The notes: generated by a model not told the origin, from the letters alone. A DNA stretch of 64,000 nt from Chryseobacterium vaccae (GCF_009602705.1 NZ_VSWH01000001.1:2294001-2358000), one strand, 5' to 3'. Shown: positions 34,236 to 43,930, counted from the stretch's first letter. Translations and numbers: made by a program.

Positions 34236-37200
34236 TTAGTTTTTATAGTGGTATTGGTATTCTTTGATGATTCTCCCGCCCGGGCTGTGTTCTCTTACTT
34301 CTTTCAGCCTGTTCGCCGCATCATACAGGTATACTTCCCGGATTCCTGACGGTGGCGTAATGCTTTTCACCCCGATTAATGGATCGTAGCTGTAAGTGGT
34401 GATCTGATAGCCGGTTAATGAAGCATGATTCCTGAAACTGTCCAGTGCCGCCAAGAGATTCAGCTCAGCCTGTTCTGCCGATACGCCCTGAGGGGGAATA
34501 TTGTCATTGTCTGACGCGGTGATGATACCGGTCACTAAAGAGGATGGAATATCGGTGTATTTAATGCCTTCTATTTTAGCGATCGGCTGGGTACTGTTGT
34601 ATCCCCAAATGATGGCGGTGGAAATGCCGTCTTTGGTGGTATACTGCAGAATATTTCCTTTGCTGTCGTATCGGTCATAGGTAACTTCTGTATGTGCTGC
34701 TGACGGGTTCTGTATATCATAAGACTGAAGTGACAATGGCAGCACAAGGTTTCCGGCTACCGCATGCGGCAACGATGAAGGATAAATGGTTTCTGTCTTA
34801 GACAATGTTTTGGTCATTCCATTTATAGTCTGCTTTACAGTAGTTTCCAAGGGAATGCCTATCATATTTTTTTCAATCATCAGCTGGTTTCCTTTTTCAT
34901 GGGCATAGCTGTAAATGGTCTCAATAGGTTCATTATGAGTGAGAATATTGATTTGCTTCAAAAGATTAATTGGTTTTTGAATATCATTTATAGAGTACTC
35001 ATTATTTACTTTTGAAGTGAGGATCTTTCCATTAATATAATCTTTTGTAGTGACTTCATCTAATAAAAACTTCCCTGATTCTATAGGGTAATGTGCCAGT
35101 ATTTTTGTTGTATACCATGCAGTCTGTATAGTAGGCCCACCTTTCCACATTAGGTATATTCCCATGATCGTAGAAGGGATCACCTGTCCCCCATTGCCAG
35201 ATGAATAATTACTTGACAATGCATTTTTAAAATAAGTCGGAGTATAGCTGTAAATCACCTCTCTTAACGGGTTGTTTGCATTCAGGCTATAGCTGGTTTC
35301 ACTGAGAAGGCTGGTATTACTCAGCTTATAAGGATTAAATCCATTGCCGTCAAGACTGGTAATATCCATAGGATTATCGGTATAGCTATATTTGAATAAT
35401 TTTTTTCCTTTTCCCAATGTATGTTCGGTGACATATTCATAATTTACCACATCTTTTCCCGATAAGCTTGAATTAATTGCCTGATCTGCGCTGAGTACAT
35501 AAGGATTACAGAGAATATCATGATCATATCCCGTATTTCGGATCACTTTATAGGTACCTTTCACAAATTCTAAAGGAGACGCAAAATAGGCGGAAGATCT
35601 TTTCCCTGAAAGATTAGGATTGTAATATTCAAACTGTCGTTTTGTATAGGTTATTGAGCCGTCAAAATCTTCAACACTTTTTATTCTCACTCCTCCAACA
35701 GGATTATTCTGGTTATTGTTTTTAATATTTTTCACTTTATAAAACCGTAATGCAACAGAACAATTCCCATTTCTGACCGTTCTGATCCTTTTAGGAGCTT
35801 GCGGATGGAGAAAAAAATTTGGATCTGTTAATTGTGCCTCGCCATCCTGACCGCTGAACGTAGCCACTGTTTTCCATTGATTATTTATCAACTCGTCTAA
35901 ATAAGCAAACCCGGAACTGCTTCCATTTTCAGGAATTTGATTGGGAATCTCGTTTGAACATGAATTTCTGAACTCACACCAAAGTTCCTCAGAATTACTT
36001 GAAGGATCTACATCGAAATAAAAATACTCGTTTGAAGGAGTTATTTTTGTAATTATGTCATACTCATTCTGAGTATTGTCATAATAATTGTTGATCGTTC
36101 CGTATTCGACAGCCTGTCTTTGCGGAATCACCAGCTTATCCCATATCGTATTATTTTCATAAGTAAATGACGATGAGCCGCCTGTAGGATATAGAACCTT
36201 CTTTAAAATGAAAGCCTGTGAATAATCCGAATATACGCCTCTGTCCCCTCCCTTGATATAATTGATATTGAAATAGCGAAGATTGGGGATAAGCCCTCTA
36301 TTTGTATCATTTCCGTTATAATACCCCCAAATGTCCTGTGCAAAGCTTTCAATAGCAGGCTTATATGCTTCATTGTACTCAAAGATATGCTTGCTATTTT
36401 CCAAAATATTATCTATTCTGGTTAGTTTCAGTCTGTAGTTTCTGTAATCCGTGCCAATTCCAGAACCAAAATAAGTGTGGTTAAATTTGTAGTTCCCAAT
36501 GGTATTTCCAGCCGAATTGTTAATGAGTATCTGATCTATTGCAAAAGTATTCTCTGGATTTGCCCCATTAACATCTTTTCTTCCCAGTACCCCGTCAATC
36601 GTATTTTTATAATTAAACTTTACAGTCTCATTGCCATATTTTATTTCCGTCAGCAAAATATCCCTATATTGGTTAATAGTTGTTGCATGAGTATCTTCTA
36701 CCGCGCCCCGGCAGGAAATTTCATATCCCTCTATGGGAGCATATACATCCTGATAGCTATGTGTGGTAGTCTGATAAGTCATTCGTTTTTCATATTTGAA
36801 AGAAATTTCCTCGTTGGTTGGAAGTTTAATATTTTCAAGGAAAAAAGAAGATACTGAGGAGTCTACAGACGGCCCCGTTGTTGACGACAGAGTGTTCCCA
36901 CGTCCTAAAGTATAAATAATTCCCTTTGGATCTGTTATTTGGAATCTTTTATCAGTGTCTGAATAAGAAATTTTTATATTGTCATAAGGGATTGTATGAA
37001 AACCTCCGTTGGAATCCATGATAAAAGAACCTGAAATTGTAGGCAGGTTATAATGGAAAATATCAGGCTGCATATCCTGAAGACCGTCATATAGATTATA
37101 AAGCTTTGTACGGACGTCAACCGGCAGAGATTCTAAGTTGATATCTGTATATACATGGTCAAAAGGATTTGCTGGAAACCATTTGGTATAATTCATTACA

Positions 37201-37580
37201 TCACTTCTCCCATGCTGCTCCACTGAAATACTGTTGGGAATGGCTAAAGTCCACCCTAAACCAACTGTACCAGAGGTTTCATCTACTTTTATCCCTCCTG
37301 TATTATAGGTTAAATGAATAGGGATTGATAATCCACTGGTATTAATACTGTAAATAGGAATGGATATATTGAGCTTCCCTGTCCTGTAATCAACCGGAAA
37401 GTCTCCAGCTTTAAAAATGCTGTAAGTCTCAGGAGTAGAGGGAATAATTTTGTCAAGGTTGTTATTGCTGCCCAGCGATTGTTGTCCGCAAAGGTTCGTT
37501 GAAATCATAAAAAAGAAAACCGCACCTTTTAACCGTTTTGTTCCATGGTGTTTATTTTGAATCTGCAAATATTTTTTCAT
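34236..37580 (-). CDS. Large RHS-family partner protein
   Basis: A 1114-residue exported protein; the signal region covers about residues 1-33 (after a basic start, ending STNLCGQ). The N-terminal third (FPVDYRTGKLNISIPIYSI, then HLTYNTGGIKVDETSG and VGLGWTL) is typical of Bacteroidota proteins that precede RHS genes and recalls SpvB/TcaC-type starts. YD-type repeats appear near the C-terminus (YDRYDSKGNILQYT, VYLYDAANRLKEV). It has no hinge, tip or PxxG core end, so it carries no toxin. It lies between the T9SS protein and the tip-bearing RHS gene with 5-bp gaps on both sides. A scaffold or secretion partner is likely. Confidence 0.75.
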   Translation of the reverse strand: MKKYLQIQNKHHGTKRLKGAVFFFMISTNLCGQQSLGSNNNLDKIIPSTPETYSIFKAGDFPVDYRTGKLNISIPIYSINTSGLSIPIHLTYNTGGIKVDETSGTVGLGWTLAIPNSISVEQHGRSDVMNYTKWFPANPFDHVYTDINLESLPVDVRTKLYNLYDGLQDMQPDIFHYNLPTISGSFIMDSNGGFHTIPYDNIKISYSDTDKRFQITDPKGIIYTLGRGNTLSSTTGPSVDSSVSSFFLENIKLPTNEEISFKYEKRMTYQTTTHSYQDVYAPIEGYEISCRGAVEDTHATTINQYRDILLTEIKYGNETVKFNYKNTIDGVLGRKDVNGANPENTFAIDQILINNSAGNTIGNYKFNHTYFGSGIGTDYRNYRLKLTRIDNILENSKHIFEYNEAYKPAIESFAQDIWGYYNGNDTNRGLIPNLRYFNINYIKGGDRGVYSDYSQAFILKKVLYPTGGSSSFTYENNTIWDKLVIPQRQAVEYGTINNYYDNTQNEYDIITKITPSNEYFYFDVDPSSNSEELWCEFRNSCSNEIPNQIPENGSSSGFAYLDELINNQWKTVATFSGQDGEAQLTDPNFFLHPQAPKRIRTVRNGNCSVALRFYKVKNIKNNNQNNPVGGVRIKSVEDFDGSITYTKRQFEYYNPNLSGKRSSAYFASPLEFVKGTYKVIRNTGYDHDILCNPYVLSADQAINSSLSGKDVVNYEYVTEHTLGKGKKLFKYSYTDNPMDITSLDGNGFNPYKLSNTSLLSETSYSLNANNPLREVIYSYTPTYFKNALSSNYSSGNGGQVIPSTIMGIYLMWKGGPTIQTAWYTTKILAHYPIESGKFLLDEVTTKDYINGKILTSKVNNEYSINDIQKPINLLKQINILTHNEPIETIYSYAHEKGNQLMIEKNMIGIPLETTVKQTINGMTKTLSKTETIYPSSLPHAVAGNLVLPLSLQSYDIQNPSAAHTEVTYDRYDSKGNILQYTTKDGISTAIIWGYNSTQPIAKIEGIKYTDIPSSLVTGIITASDNDNIPPQGVSAEQAELNLLAALDSFRNHASLTGYQITTYSYDPLIGVKSITPPSGIREVYLYDAANRLKEVREHSPGGRIIKEYQYHYKN

Positions 37581-37585
37581 TTGTA

Positions 37586-39130
37586 TTATTTCTTTATCTG
37601 TTTTGCATTTGCTGTTTTATTGGTATCTGTTTTGATCACCACCAGGTAAGCCCCCTGAACCAGTGGCTGAGTATTAATCTTGGTGACTTTATTCTTCGTC
37701 TTCACGCTCTGAAGCTGTCTTCCGCCCATGTCATACACCAGAATATCGGATTCTGAAAAATCAACACCTATTTCTACGTAAGCATAATCCGAGACAGGGT
37801 TTGGATAAATTTTGATATCCTGCTTCTGGATCAGCTTATCGATCTGGCTGTCTCCAAGCTTCACAATCTTCCAGTTCTCTTTTCCGAGTTCTTCAGCACT
37901 GGTGCCGGCAAGAATAATGGAACCGTCTCTGTTCAGTTTAATATCTGAAAGTCTTTCTTCTTTCTTCCGGTTCTCTCCCGTGATGTGTTTTCTCCACTGT
38001 TCATTACCCTGCTGATCCAGATACAGCATCCAGAACGTTTCATCATCTTTTTCTATTCTTCCTTCTGCCTGGGTGTAACCACCAAGCAAAATTCCTTTGG
38101 ACGTTTTATCATCCGCGGAATGAATCACACTCATTCCCATCAGGATATCACGGTTTTTGAAGTTGTAGGATTTCTGCCACTGTTCTTCTCCTCTTTCATT
38201 TAAAGCTAAAAGCCATAAATCGGTTCCGTCTTCTATTCCTACGGTTTTGTTTCCTGATCTCTCGGATCGTGATTCTCCACCGATAAGATAGCCGGTGGAT
38301 GTTAAAGCCAATGTTCTTAAATGATCATCACCTTTTCCTCCGTAGTTCTTTTCCCATTCTACTTTTCCGTTTTTATCCAGCTTTACAATCCAGTAATCGC
38401 CTTCTCCTGAGTTTTCGGTTTTCTTCGAGCCTCCGATTGAACTTCTTGAATAAATCCCTAACAAAGCGCCTCCATCCTTTGTGGGGATCATTTTCTCTAC
38501 TTCATCCAGTCCTTTTCCGCCTAAGATTACTTGCGAAAGTTCCTTCCCATTTTTATCCAGTCTGATGATCCAGGCATCTTTAGAGCCATAACCTTTGGAA
38601 GAGTTCTGAACATTACCTGCCACAAAGAATCCTAAGTCTGTAGTCTGAACGACTGCTCTGGCTTCTTCATCGGAAGCGGTTCCTAATGTTTTCTGCCATA
38701 ATTCATCCCCGAATTCATTCAATCTTACCAGCCAGAGGTCGGATCCGCCTTTGGATTCTTCTTTTTTATCCAGTCCTTTTCCCGAATACGAAGTTCCGGC
38801 AATAAGGAAACCGCCTTCCTGGGTAGAAACAGAAGCGGAAAGATAGTCGTGATTTTGTCCTGAAAGGTATTTTTCCCAGACCTGTTCACCCTGCTGGTTC
38901 AGTTTAACCAAATGGAAATCGTAGCCGTTGTTTTGCTTGTTAGCAGCTGGCTGTTGGCTTTTTGTCTGGATGGAACTTCCGGTAATCAGATACTGCTGAT
39001 CAATAGTGGGGGTAATCTGGCTTAGGAAATCCTGAGTGGAGGATTTGAGGTATTTCTGCCAGAGAATTTCCTGGGCTGATATACTCAGGACCGTGCATAT
39101 CATTAATGCACTCATGTAGAGTTTTCTCAT
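37586..39130 (-). CDS. T9SS-sorted repeat protein at the head of the RHS operon
   Basis: A 514-residue exported protein with a signal peptide ending SISAQ (about residue 20). About seven repeats of roughly 50 residues (pattern GGSDLWLVRLNEFGDELWQK, then a GG...GD turn) suggest a beta propeller. The C-terminus (about residues 430-514) is a type A sorting domain: IYPNPVSDYAYVEIG, then DILVYDMGGRQL and a closing LVQGAYLVVIKTD. It should pass the outer membrane through the type IX system and be anchored or released. It is the first gene of the RHS operon, 5 bp from the next, so may present the RHS proteins at the cell surface (inference). Confidence 0.85.
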   Translation of the reverse strand: MRKLYMSALMICTVLSISAQEILWQKYLKSSTQDFLSQITPTIDQQYLITGSSIQTKSQQPAANKQNNGYDFHLVKLNQQGEQVWEKYLSGQNHDYLSASVSTQEGGFLIAGTSYSGKGLDKKEESKGGSDLWLVRLNEFGDELWQKTLGTASDEEARAVVQTTDLGFFVAGNVQNSSKGYGSKDAWIIRLDKNGKELSQVILGGKGLDEVEKMIPTKDGGALLGIYSRSSIGGSKKTENSGEGDYWIVKLDKNGKVEWEKNYGGKGDDHLRTLALTSTGYLIGGESRSERSGNKTVGIEDGTDLWLLALNERGEEQWQKSYNFKNRDILMGMSVIHSADDKTSKGILLGGYTQAEGRIEKDDETFWMLYLDQQGNEQWRKHITGENRKKEERLSDIKLNRDGSIILAGTSAEELGKENWKIVKLGDSQIDKLIQKQDIKIYPNPVSDYAYVEIGVDFSESDILVYDMGGRQLQSVKTKNKVTKINTQPLVQGAYLVVIKTDTNKTANAKQIKK

Positions 39131-39159
39131 TTGCGTTTGTTTTTATTATGAAATATTTA

Positions 39160-39167
39160 CAAAATTA
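39160..39167 (-). promoter_or_regulatory. -7 box of the RHS operon
   Basis: CAAAATTA on the plus strand reads TAATTTTG on the reverse strand, matching TAnnTTTG, 29 bp upstream of the T9SS protein start. No clear -33 TTG. Confidence 0.45.
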
Positions 39168-39396
39168 ACATTTATTAGTATAAATTAATTCCTCACTAAA
39201 GAGAGTTATTGTAAATTTTATCACTTTAAAGTGTTTTTTATACGAATGTAAGTATTTGTATTGAAAATATATTTCTATACATCAACAAAAATAATCGTAT
39301 TTTTTTCGAAAGAATTATTTTTTAATTGATAATGATATAGAAATTAGTGATATAAGTAAAAATCGATAAAATTTAAATTTTGCACCAAATTTTAGC

Positions 39397-39430
39397 AAAA
39401 AAACTGCTTCAGAAATGAAACAGTTTTTTT
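39397..39430. terminator. Terminator upstream of the RHS operon
   Basis: AAAAAACTGCTTCA pairs with TGAAACAGTTTTTT across a GAAA loop, with T-runs on both strands. It would stop reverse-strand reads from 39654 before they reach the RHS operon. Confidence 0.75.
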
Positions 39431-39653
39431 TCTTTGGCCTATAAAGTTAGCTCTAGAGAATCTCTTCCACTCAAAGCTTTATCGTTTATACCGCTAATTT
39501 TAGGGAGCAAAGGATAGAATCAACTTTGTTGATTCGAAGAAGCAGCCTCCATAAAGATTCAGTTTGATTTCAATTTGTTTGTTACCCCCCAAGGTCTGCG
39601 ATGGACATTACTTATTTTTGAAATATAAAGTTTCGAAATACATGGTAGATCGC

Positions 39654-40388
39654 CTACCCTTTCAGATTAGTCAGCCTTGATAAATCATCAAACTCTCCGA
39701 TTACAGAATTTCCGTTTTGCGTTCCTTCTACAGAATTTTCATTTTCGGTTACCTGATATCCTTTAAAGACCAGATAGTTCTTGAAGGTATTTTTATGGTT
39801 CACTTCAAACTGTGAGATCAGTTGCGGGAAAGCAGTAAAGATCCGGAGATGATCACTGGTTCGGGCCTGGTTTATTGTATCACTTTTCACAGTTACCACC
39901 ATGGCACCCTGGCCGTAATCTGCAATATAATAACCGCTCGCATCAAACATTCCCGATGCAGTCATGCCTATAAGGTGCAGTTCCTCTGTTGAAAAATCAA
40001 AGGTATCAGTGCTCAGAAGGTCAATTCCGTTCTCTTCACCATATTTTTTAAGCTGAAGAGACTGCCTGATTATATTTTCAGGAAGATTGGATTGTGTATT
40101 CGCCCATGCCCAAAGCCAGGTTTGCGATGAATGGGAAAAAGTTCCAAGTATTTGCATCGGAAAAGTAAGATCTTCACCAAAACTGATGATTCCCTGACCA
40201 ATGTCCACATTCCAGTTATTATCTCCGATTACTTCTCCAAAATCCATCTGTTTATCAAAGGCTATTGCTCCATAACGTTCAAGAAGCTCCTGCTCTGTTT
40301 TGCAAGCAGCCTGTTCTGGCTGTACTCCTTGAGAGCTATCAGAATTTTGGTTGTCCGGCTGTCCGAAAATGTTGTTAAATAATCCCAT
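39654..40388 (-). CDS. DUF6882-like protein
   Basis: A 244-residue cytosolic protein that resembles DUF6882: an LLERYGAIAFDKQ helix near residue 35, an FSHSSQTWLWAWAN segment near residue 85 that I associate with that family, and a LIGMTASGMFDASGYYIADY stretch near residue 140. Families of this kind are frequent beside immunity-like genes, but the function is unknown. It is the last of several reverse-strand small genes with 4-18 bp gaps. Confidence 0.6.
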   Translation of the reverse strand: MGLFNNIFGQPDNQNSDSSQGVQPEQAACKTEQELLERYGAIAFDKQMDFGEVIGDNNWNVDIGQGIISFGEDLTFPMQILGTFSHSSQTWLWAWANTQSNLPENIIRQSLQLKKYGEENGIDLLSTDTFDFSTEELHLIGMTASGMFDASGYYIADYGQGAMVVTVKSDTINQARTSDHLRIFTAFPQLISQFEVNHKNTFKNYLVFKGYQVTENENSVEGTQNGNSVIGEFDDLSRLTNLKG

Positions 40389-40394
40389 ATTATA

Positions 40395-40982
40395 TTATTT
40401 GAATTGATTATCTGTTTCTGTAAGCAAATTAATAATTTCTTTGGCGGTGTCTATTTCTGTTTGATCAGTAAACTTTGTCAAGATAAATGAATGCGCTTTT
40501 GCTATTTCGAAAATATATTTCAGCCAATAATAATGTTCATCCCCATACTCAAATTCTTCCCAATGCATTTCATCCTGATCTTCACTTTCAAATTCCGGCC
40601 AGATATACTGTTCATCAAGCAATTCATGAATATGACTGATTTTATTTTCTATTTCCTGACCTTCATAATATTCAGTCTGGAATTTTGCTGCTTTCACAAC
40701 TGCCAGAATAGTTTTTAAAATCTGCTTTTTATCTGTTTGGTCAAACGCAAGAAGTCTGAACAGGAACAACAGCGCAAATGGTGTTGCCATCATAATTCCA
40801 TCCTGATGTTCAATATTCATTTCAATTTTTCCAATCGCCGCTTTTTGTTTTTCAGGATCATCCGAAAGCATATCATGGAAACAGGCAGGAAAATCGGTGG
40901 AACGGCCGTACCAGTTGACCAGTCTTCCCCATGGAATATCATAAAGTCCGGCTGAAAAATAGAATTCTTTATCTGTCTGCAT
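40395..40982 (-). CDS. Acidic hypothetical protein
   Basis: A 195-residue cytosolic protein, strongly acidic, with a helical pattern (AATPFALLFLFRLL-type segments) that could be a HEAT-like or immunity fold. The C-terminal half has EFESEDQDEMHWEEFEYGDE. I recognise no family. It lies 6 bp before the DUF6882-like gene and 4 bp after the next acidic gene, so the three are probably co-transcribed. Confidence 0.55.
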   Translation of the reverse strand: MQTDKEFYFSAGLYDIPWGRLVNWYGRSTDFPACFHDMLSDDPEKQKAAIGKIEMNIEHQDGIMMATPFALLFLFRLLAFDQTDKKQILKTILAVVKAAKFQTEYYEGQEIENKISHIHELLDEQYIWPEFESEDQDEMHWEEFEYGDEHYYWLKYIFEIAKAHSFILTKFTDQTEIDTAKEIINLLTETDNQFK

Positions 40983-40986
40983 CGAT

Positions 40987-41538
40987 TTATAGTTTATGTT
41001 TTTCCATTATTTCGCCATACCTTTTATGATATACCGAAGGATCAATTTTTTCTTGAGCAGTAATTTCGGACAGAATTTCATTTTGAAAATTAACTTCTTT
41101 TTCCAATACATCATTCCAAAATTCAGGTTCATCTAAAAAATTTTCAAAGTAATCCAGCGCATCAATCACTCCGATAAACAATCCGACAATGTTCTCTGTA
41201 CTGTTAATATCACAAACAGCATTGCCCAATGCATCTAATATAAAGATTTCAACGGGTTCCGGTTCTTCATAATCATCAGCATATTCATCCAACCCGTCCA
41301 GACTTTTCTCATTTGCTTCCTGATATTGTTTGACCTTCTCATTTCTAATATCAGAAATCAACTGTTTTTTATCAATTTCAAGGTAGATATATTTAGCTGT
41401 AACCTCTTCAAAATCATCCAGCAGAAAATAGAAATTCAATAAAGCAATGATCAGGTTTTTCCTTTGTTCAATTGAGGAACTGATAAGACCTTTCTGTAAA
41501 TTCCCCGTATGCTCTTTGATGTGCTTTACGATGTCCAT
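40987..41538 (-). CDS. Acidic hypothetical protein
   Basis: A 183-residue all-helical cytosolic protein, acidic in the middle (LDEYADDYEEPEPVE at about residues 82-96). The start MDIVKHIKEHTGNLQKGL and helix-rich layout recall small immunity proteins, but I cannot name a family. Short gaps join it to both neighbours (17 bp to the exported gene upstream, 4 bp to the acidic gene downstream). Confidence 0.55.
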   Translation of the reverse strand: MDIVKHIKEHTGNLQKGLISSSIEQRKNLIIALLNFYFLLDDFEEVTAKYIYLEIDKKQLISDIRNEKVKQYQEANEKSLDGLDEYADDYEEPEPVEIFILDALGNAVCDINSTENIVGLFIGVIDALDYFENFLDEPEFWNDVLEKEVNFQNEILSEITAQEKIDPSVYHKRYGEIMEKHKL

Positions 41539-41555
41539 TTTAATTTATTTTGAAA

Positions 41556-42728
41556 TTATCTTGTTGCTTCAAATCTGCTGATCACCTTATATTCCCTGTT
41601 CATTATTATAATATCATAATTTCCTTTATCCAGTATCAAAAACCGGCTGTCTTTTGAATTGTTAAGTTCGATAATATCCGCGGGAATCCCTTTTTTCTCA
41701 AATTCTCCTTTTCTGTAAGCCAGAACCAATACCGGAAATTGTGTGACTTTAGACTTTGGAATTTTATAGAACCTGCGGTTTCCGTCCAGCATCCAGCCAG
41801 GTCTTCCTTTTATGTATTTTGTAACCGGATGAATGATTTTAATATCTGTATACAGCTCTTTGTCTTCTCCGTTGTAAGGTGTCTGGTTTTCATCTTTCAG
41901 AACAACAGGAATTTTTTTGTTAACGATTCTGATAAGCGGCTCATTGTATTTCGGATCGCTTTTTTCTGAAAACTGGGTTTGGTCAATGGTAAAAGGGTTT
42001 AAAGAGGTCAGGTCAGAAAGCCTTCCTGCCATCGTTTTCTCCCAGGCTTTATGAACTCCTTCATAAGCATGCTGATAACCGCAGTAGATCAGGTATTTCC
42101 CGTCTTTATTGTTCTGCATGAAATTATAAATATTCTCTGCTTCGCCTATCTCCCTTTCTTTACCATTCTTTCCTTTGGTATCATAAGGAAACAGCTTAAA
42201 TCCGATTTTCAGGGCCTGATAAATAAAGTTCCCGAATTCCGGTTCCTGGGAATACATTCCGCTTTCCTGCGTAGCAAACTTCCCGATATGGAAAGGGCCG
42301 TCATTATTCAGGGTTTCAACACCCAAATATCGATATCCTTTATCATATAATCCCTGAAGCAGAGAGGAAGCAAAAGTTCTGTGGCTGGCATTATGATGTG
42401 CTTCGTTAATGATAATTACTTTTTCATTCGCCGCCCTGTTCAGAATATAATCTTTTGCATTGACGGGAGTCATTTTTGTGAACTTCAGACTGTCGGCACT
42501 GCTGATTTTTTTAGGTCTTCCAAACATTTTATCCCAATTGACAAGCGCCAATTTATAGTTTCCGCTTATTGAATAATAGGTAGCACCCATCTGGCTTGTC
42601 CAGGATTTATCTTTTGTGGAATCCTTCACAATTGTCTTTTCAATATCATCCGAAAACCAGTAGAGATTCTCCTGGCCGTGCGCCGCAAGGCTGAGCAGTA
42701 ATACAATTACTGAATAATGAATTTTCAT
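41556..42728 (-). CDS. Exported EreA/ChaN-like protein
   Basis: A 390-residue exported protein with a signal peptide ending SLAAHGQ (about residue 19). The segment VIIINEAHHNASHRTFASSL (about residues 101-120) followed by YLGVETL has the Glu-x-His...Glu spacing of the erythromycin-esterase/ChaN/TIKI group, and GYQHAYEGVHKAW may supply a further His. Substrate unknown; antibiotic resistance should not be assumed. The gene heads a reverse-strand group of small acidic proteins. A second EreA-like exported protein is 1.4 kb away. Confidence 0.55.
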   Translation of the reverse strand: MKIHYSVIVLLLSLAAHGQENLYWFSDDIEKTIVKDSTKDKSWTSQMGATYYSISGNYKLALVNWDKMFGRPKKISSADSLKFTKMTPVNAKDYILNRAANEKVIIINEAHHNASHRTFASSLLQGLYDKGYRYLGVETLNNDGPFHIGKFATQESGMYSQEPEFGNFIYQALKIGFKLFPYDTKGKNGKEREIGEAENIYNFMQNNKDGKYLIYCGYQHAYEGVHKAWEKTMAGRLSDLTSLNPFTIDQTQFSEKSDPKYNEPLIRIVNKKIPVVLKDENQTPYNGEDKELYTDIKIIHPVTKYIKGRPGWMLDGNRRFYKIPKSKVTQFPVLVLAYRKGEFEKKGIPADIIELNNSKDSRFLILDKGNYDIIIMNREYKVISRFEATR

Positions 42729-42876
42729 GTTCTATAGTTTTTATAATAGCCTGTACGGCATCCAATAAAGTTTTTCACACTTCATTTTTAGAGTTGTCAA
42801 TATAATATTTTTAACCGAAAAAAGCCGGGATTTCAGGATTTAACCTCTAAATTAATAACAAAATTCAGACTGTGGT

Positions 42877-43473
42877 TTATGAATATCTGAACCAAATCGT
42901 TTTTGTTCCCTTTGACCTGGCATAATCCACAAAATTTTTGAAATTATTCAAATCTGTGTAAAAGTTATCACCTCCGTTATTTTCTTTTTTGAAATAAACT
43001 GAGCTGTTCAGCGAATCAAACGAAGTGAATGACAATAAACGATACAGGTCTTCTTTTTCTTTCAGTTTTTCTACAAGTTCAGTTATTTTTGAGGACACCT
43101 CATCCAGATTATTTTCAATTTTGCTCCTCTGAATTTCATATTCCACTTTTTGCTCCTCATAATATTCAGGATCATATTCTAAAATCTCTTCGAGTTCGCC
43201 CAGATCAGGAATTTCGTCTAAATGACTAATTGATGACAAATCAATCCCCGTAATTTGGGAAATCTGATCCAGCTCTGTTTTTTCATTCTCAGGAATAACA
43301 TTCTTTCTACTCATCAAGTTAGCGAAAGTACGGGTCAGCTCATGATGTCTTTTCAGTTCATCATCGGTAATATATTCAAAGGTGAAAATCTCGTCGTCGT
43401 TGTCAACATTATAGAAAATATCCAGTCCCATCTGTTTATAAATTTTAGTTATTCTCTGCTTTAAGTCCGGCAA
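42877..43473 (-). CDS. Hypothetical acidic protein with coiled coil
   Basis: A 198-residue cytosolic protein rich in Glu and Asp. A long helix with heptad character (about residues 105-148, EEQKVEYEIQRSKIENNLDE region) suggests a coiled coil. The last third (YFKKENNGGDNFYTDLNNFK) may form a small beta unit. No family recognised. Its start overlaps the 3' end of the DUF4259 gene by 29 bp, so these two are coupled. Confidence 0.55.
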   Translation of the reverse strand: MPDLKQRITKIYKQMGLDIFYNVDNDDEIFTFEYITDDELKRHHELTRTFANLMSRKNVIPENEKTELDQISQITGIDLSSISHLDEIPDLGELEEILEYDPEYYEEQKVEYEIQRSKIENNLDEVSSKITELVEKLKEKEDLYRLLSFTSFDSLNSSVYFKKENNGGDNFYTDLNNFKNFVDYARSKGTKTIWFRYS

Positions 43474-43930
43474 TTAAACCGGTTAAATTTTCTTCCCATT
43501 CATTGTATACATCAGAATCTTTCCAGAGTTCTACAATTTCCCGTTCTCCGTCTTCATCAGGGACTCCATTTTTAATATCAGTCAGATACCCAAGCAGAAA
43601 ATCAAAGGATGCGGTGTCTCCAGTAAATGATTGAATTCGTTTTTTAAGATCCCGTGTTTCATTTTCTTCATCCGGATAGTCCAACTCTCCTGTTTCTTTA
43701 AACATAAGGTATAATTCTGCAAGTGCCATCGCTGAATGATCATAAAAAAAGTCTATTTCAGCCCATGTTTTTCCAAAGAAATCAGCTTCTTTCAAAGCAT
43801 TGATCACTTCTGAAAGTTTCAGATCGATCTGAACATTCCCCGGATATTTTGTTTCGGCATAGTCTCTGATAAAATCAACAACATCCAGTCCTTCATCGCT
43901 TTCCAGTGCTTTATATCCCCATGCTCCCAT
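43445..43930 (-). CDS. DUF4259 protein
   Basis: A 161-residue acidic cytosolic protein with the family's opening MGAWGYKALESDEGLDVVDF and helical body. DUF4259 proteins are often found near polymorphic-toxin immunity genes; a protective role is possible but not shown. The next gene overlaps its end by 29 bp. Confidence 0.75.
   Translation of the reverse strand: MGAWGYKALESDEGLDVVDFIRDYAETKYPGNVQIDLKLSEVINALKEADFFGKTWAEIDFFYDHSAMALAELYLMFKETGELDYPDEENETRDLKKRIQSFTGDTASFDFLLGYLTDIKNGVPDEDGEREIVELWKDSDVYNEWEENLTGLIAGLKAENN

Larger units (their letters stand above)
39131..39653. other. Intergenic region upstream of the RHS operon
   Basis: No gene in 520 bp. The left part carries the RHS operon promoter and very AT-rich DNA. 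The middle has a strong hairpin (39397-39430) and the right part (about 39591-39650) shares CTTATTTTTGAAATA with the structured repeat at 16706-16834. Confidence 0.6.

Noticed and set aside
39591..39650. A full third copy of the structured repeat
   Set aside because: Only the CTTATTTTTGAAATA block and a similar position after a stop codon are shared; the paired arms are not convincing.
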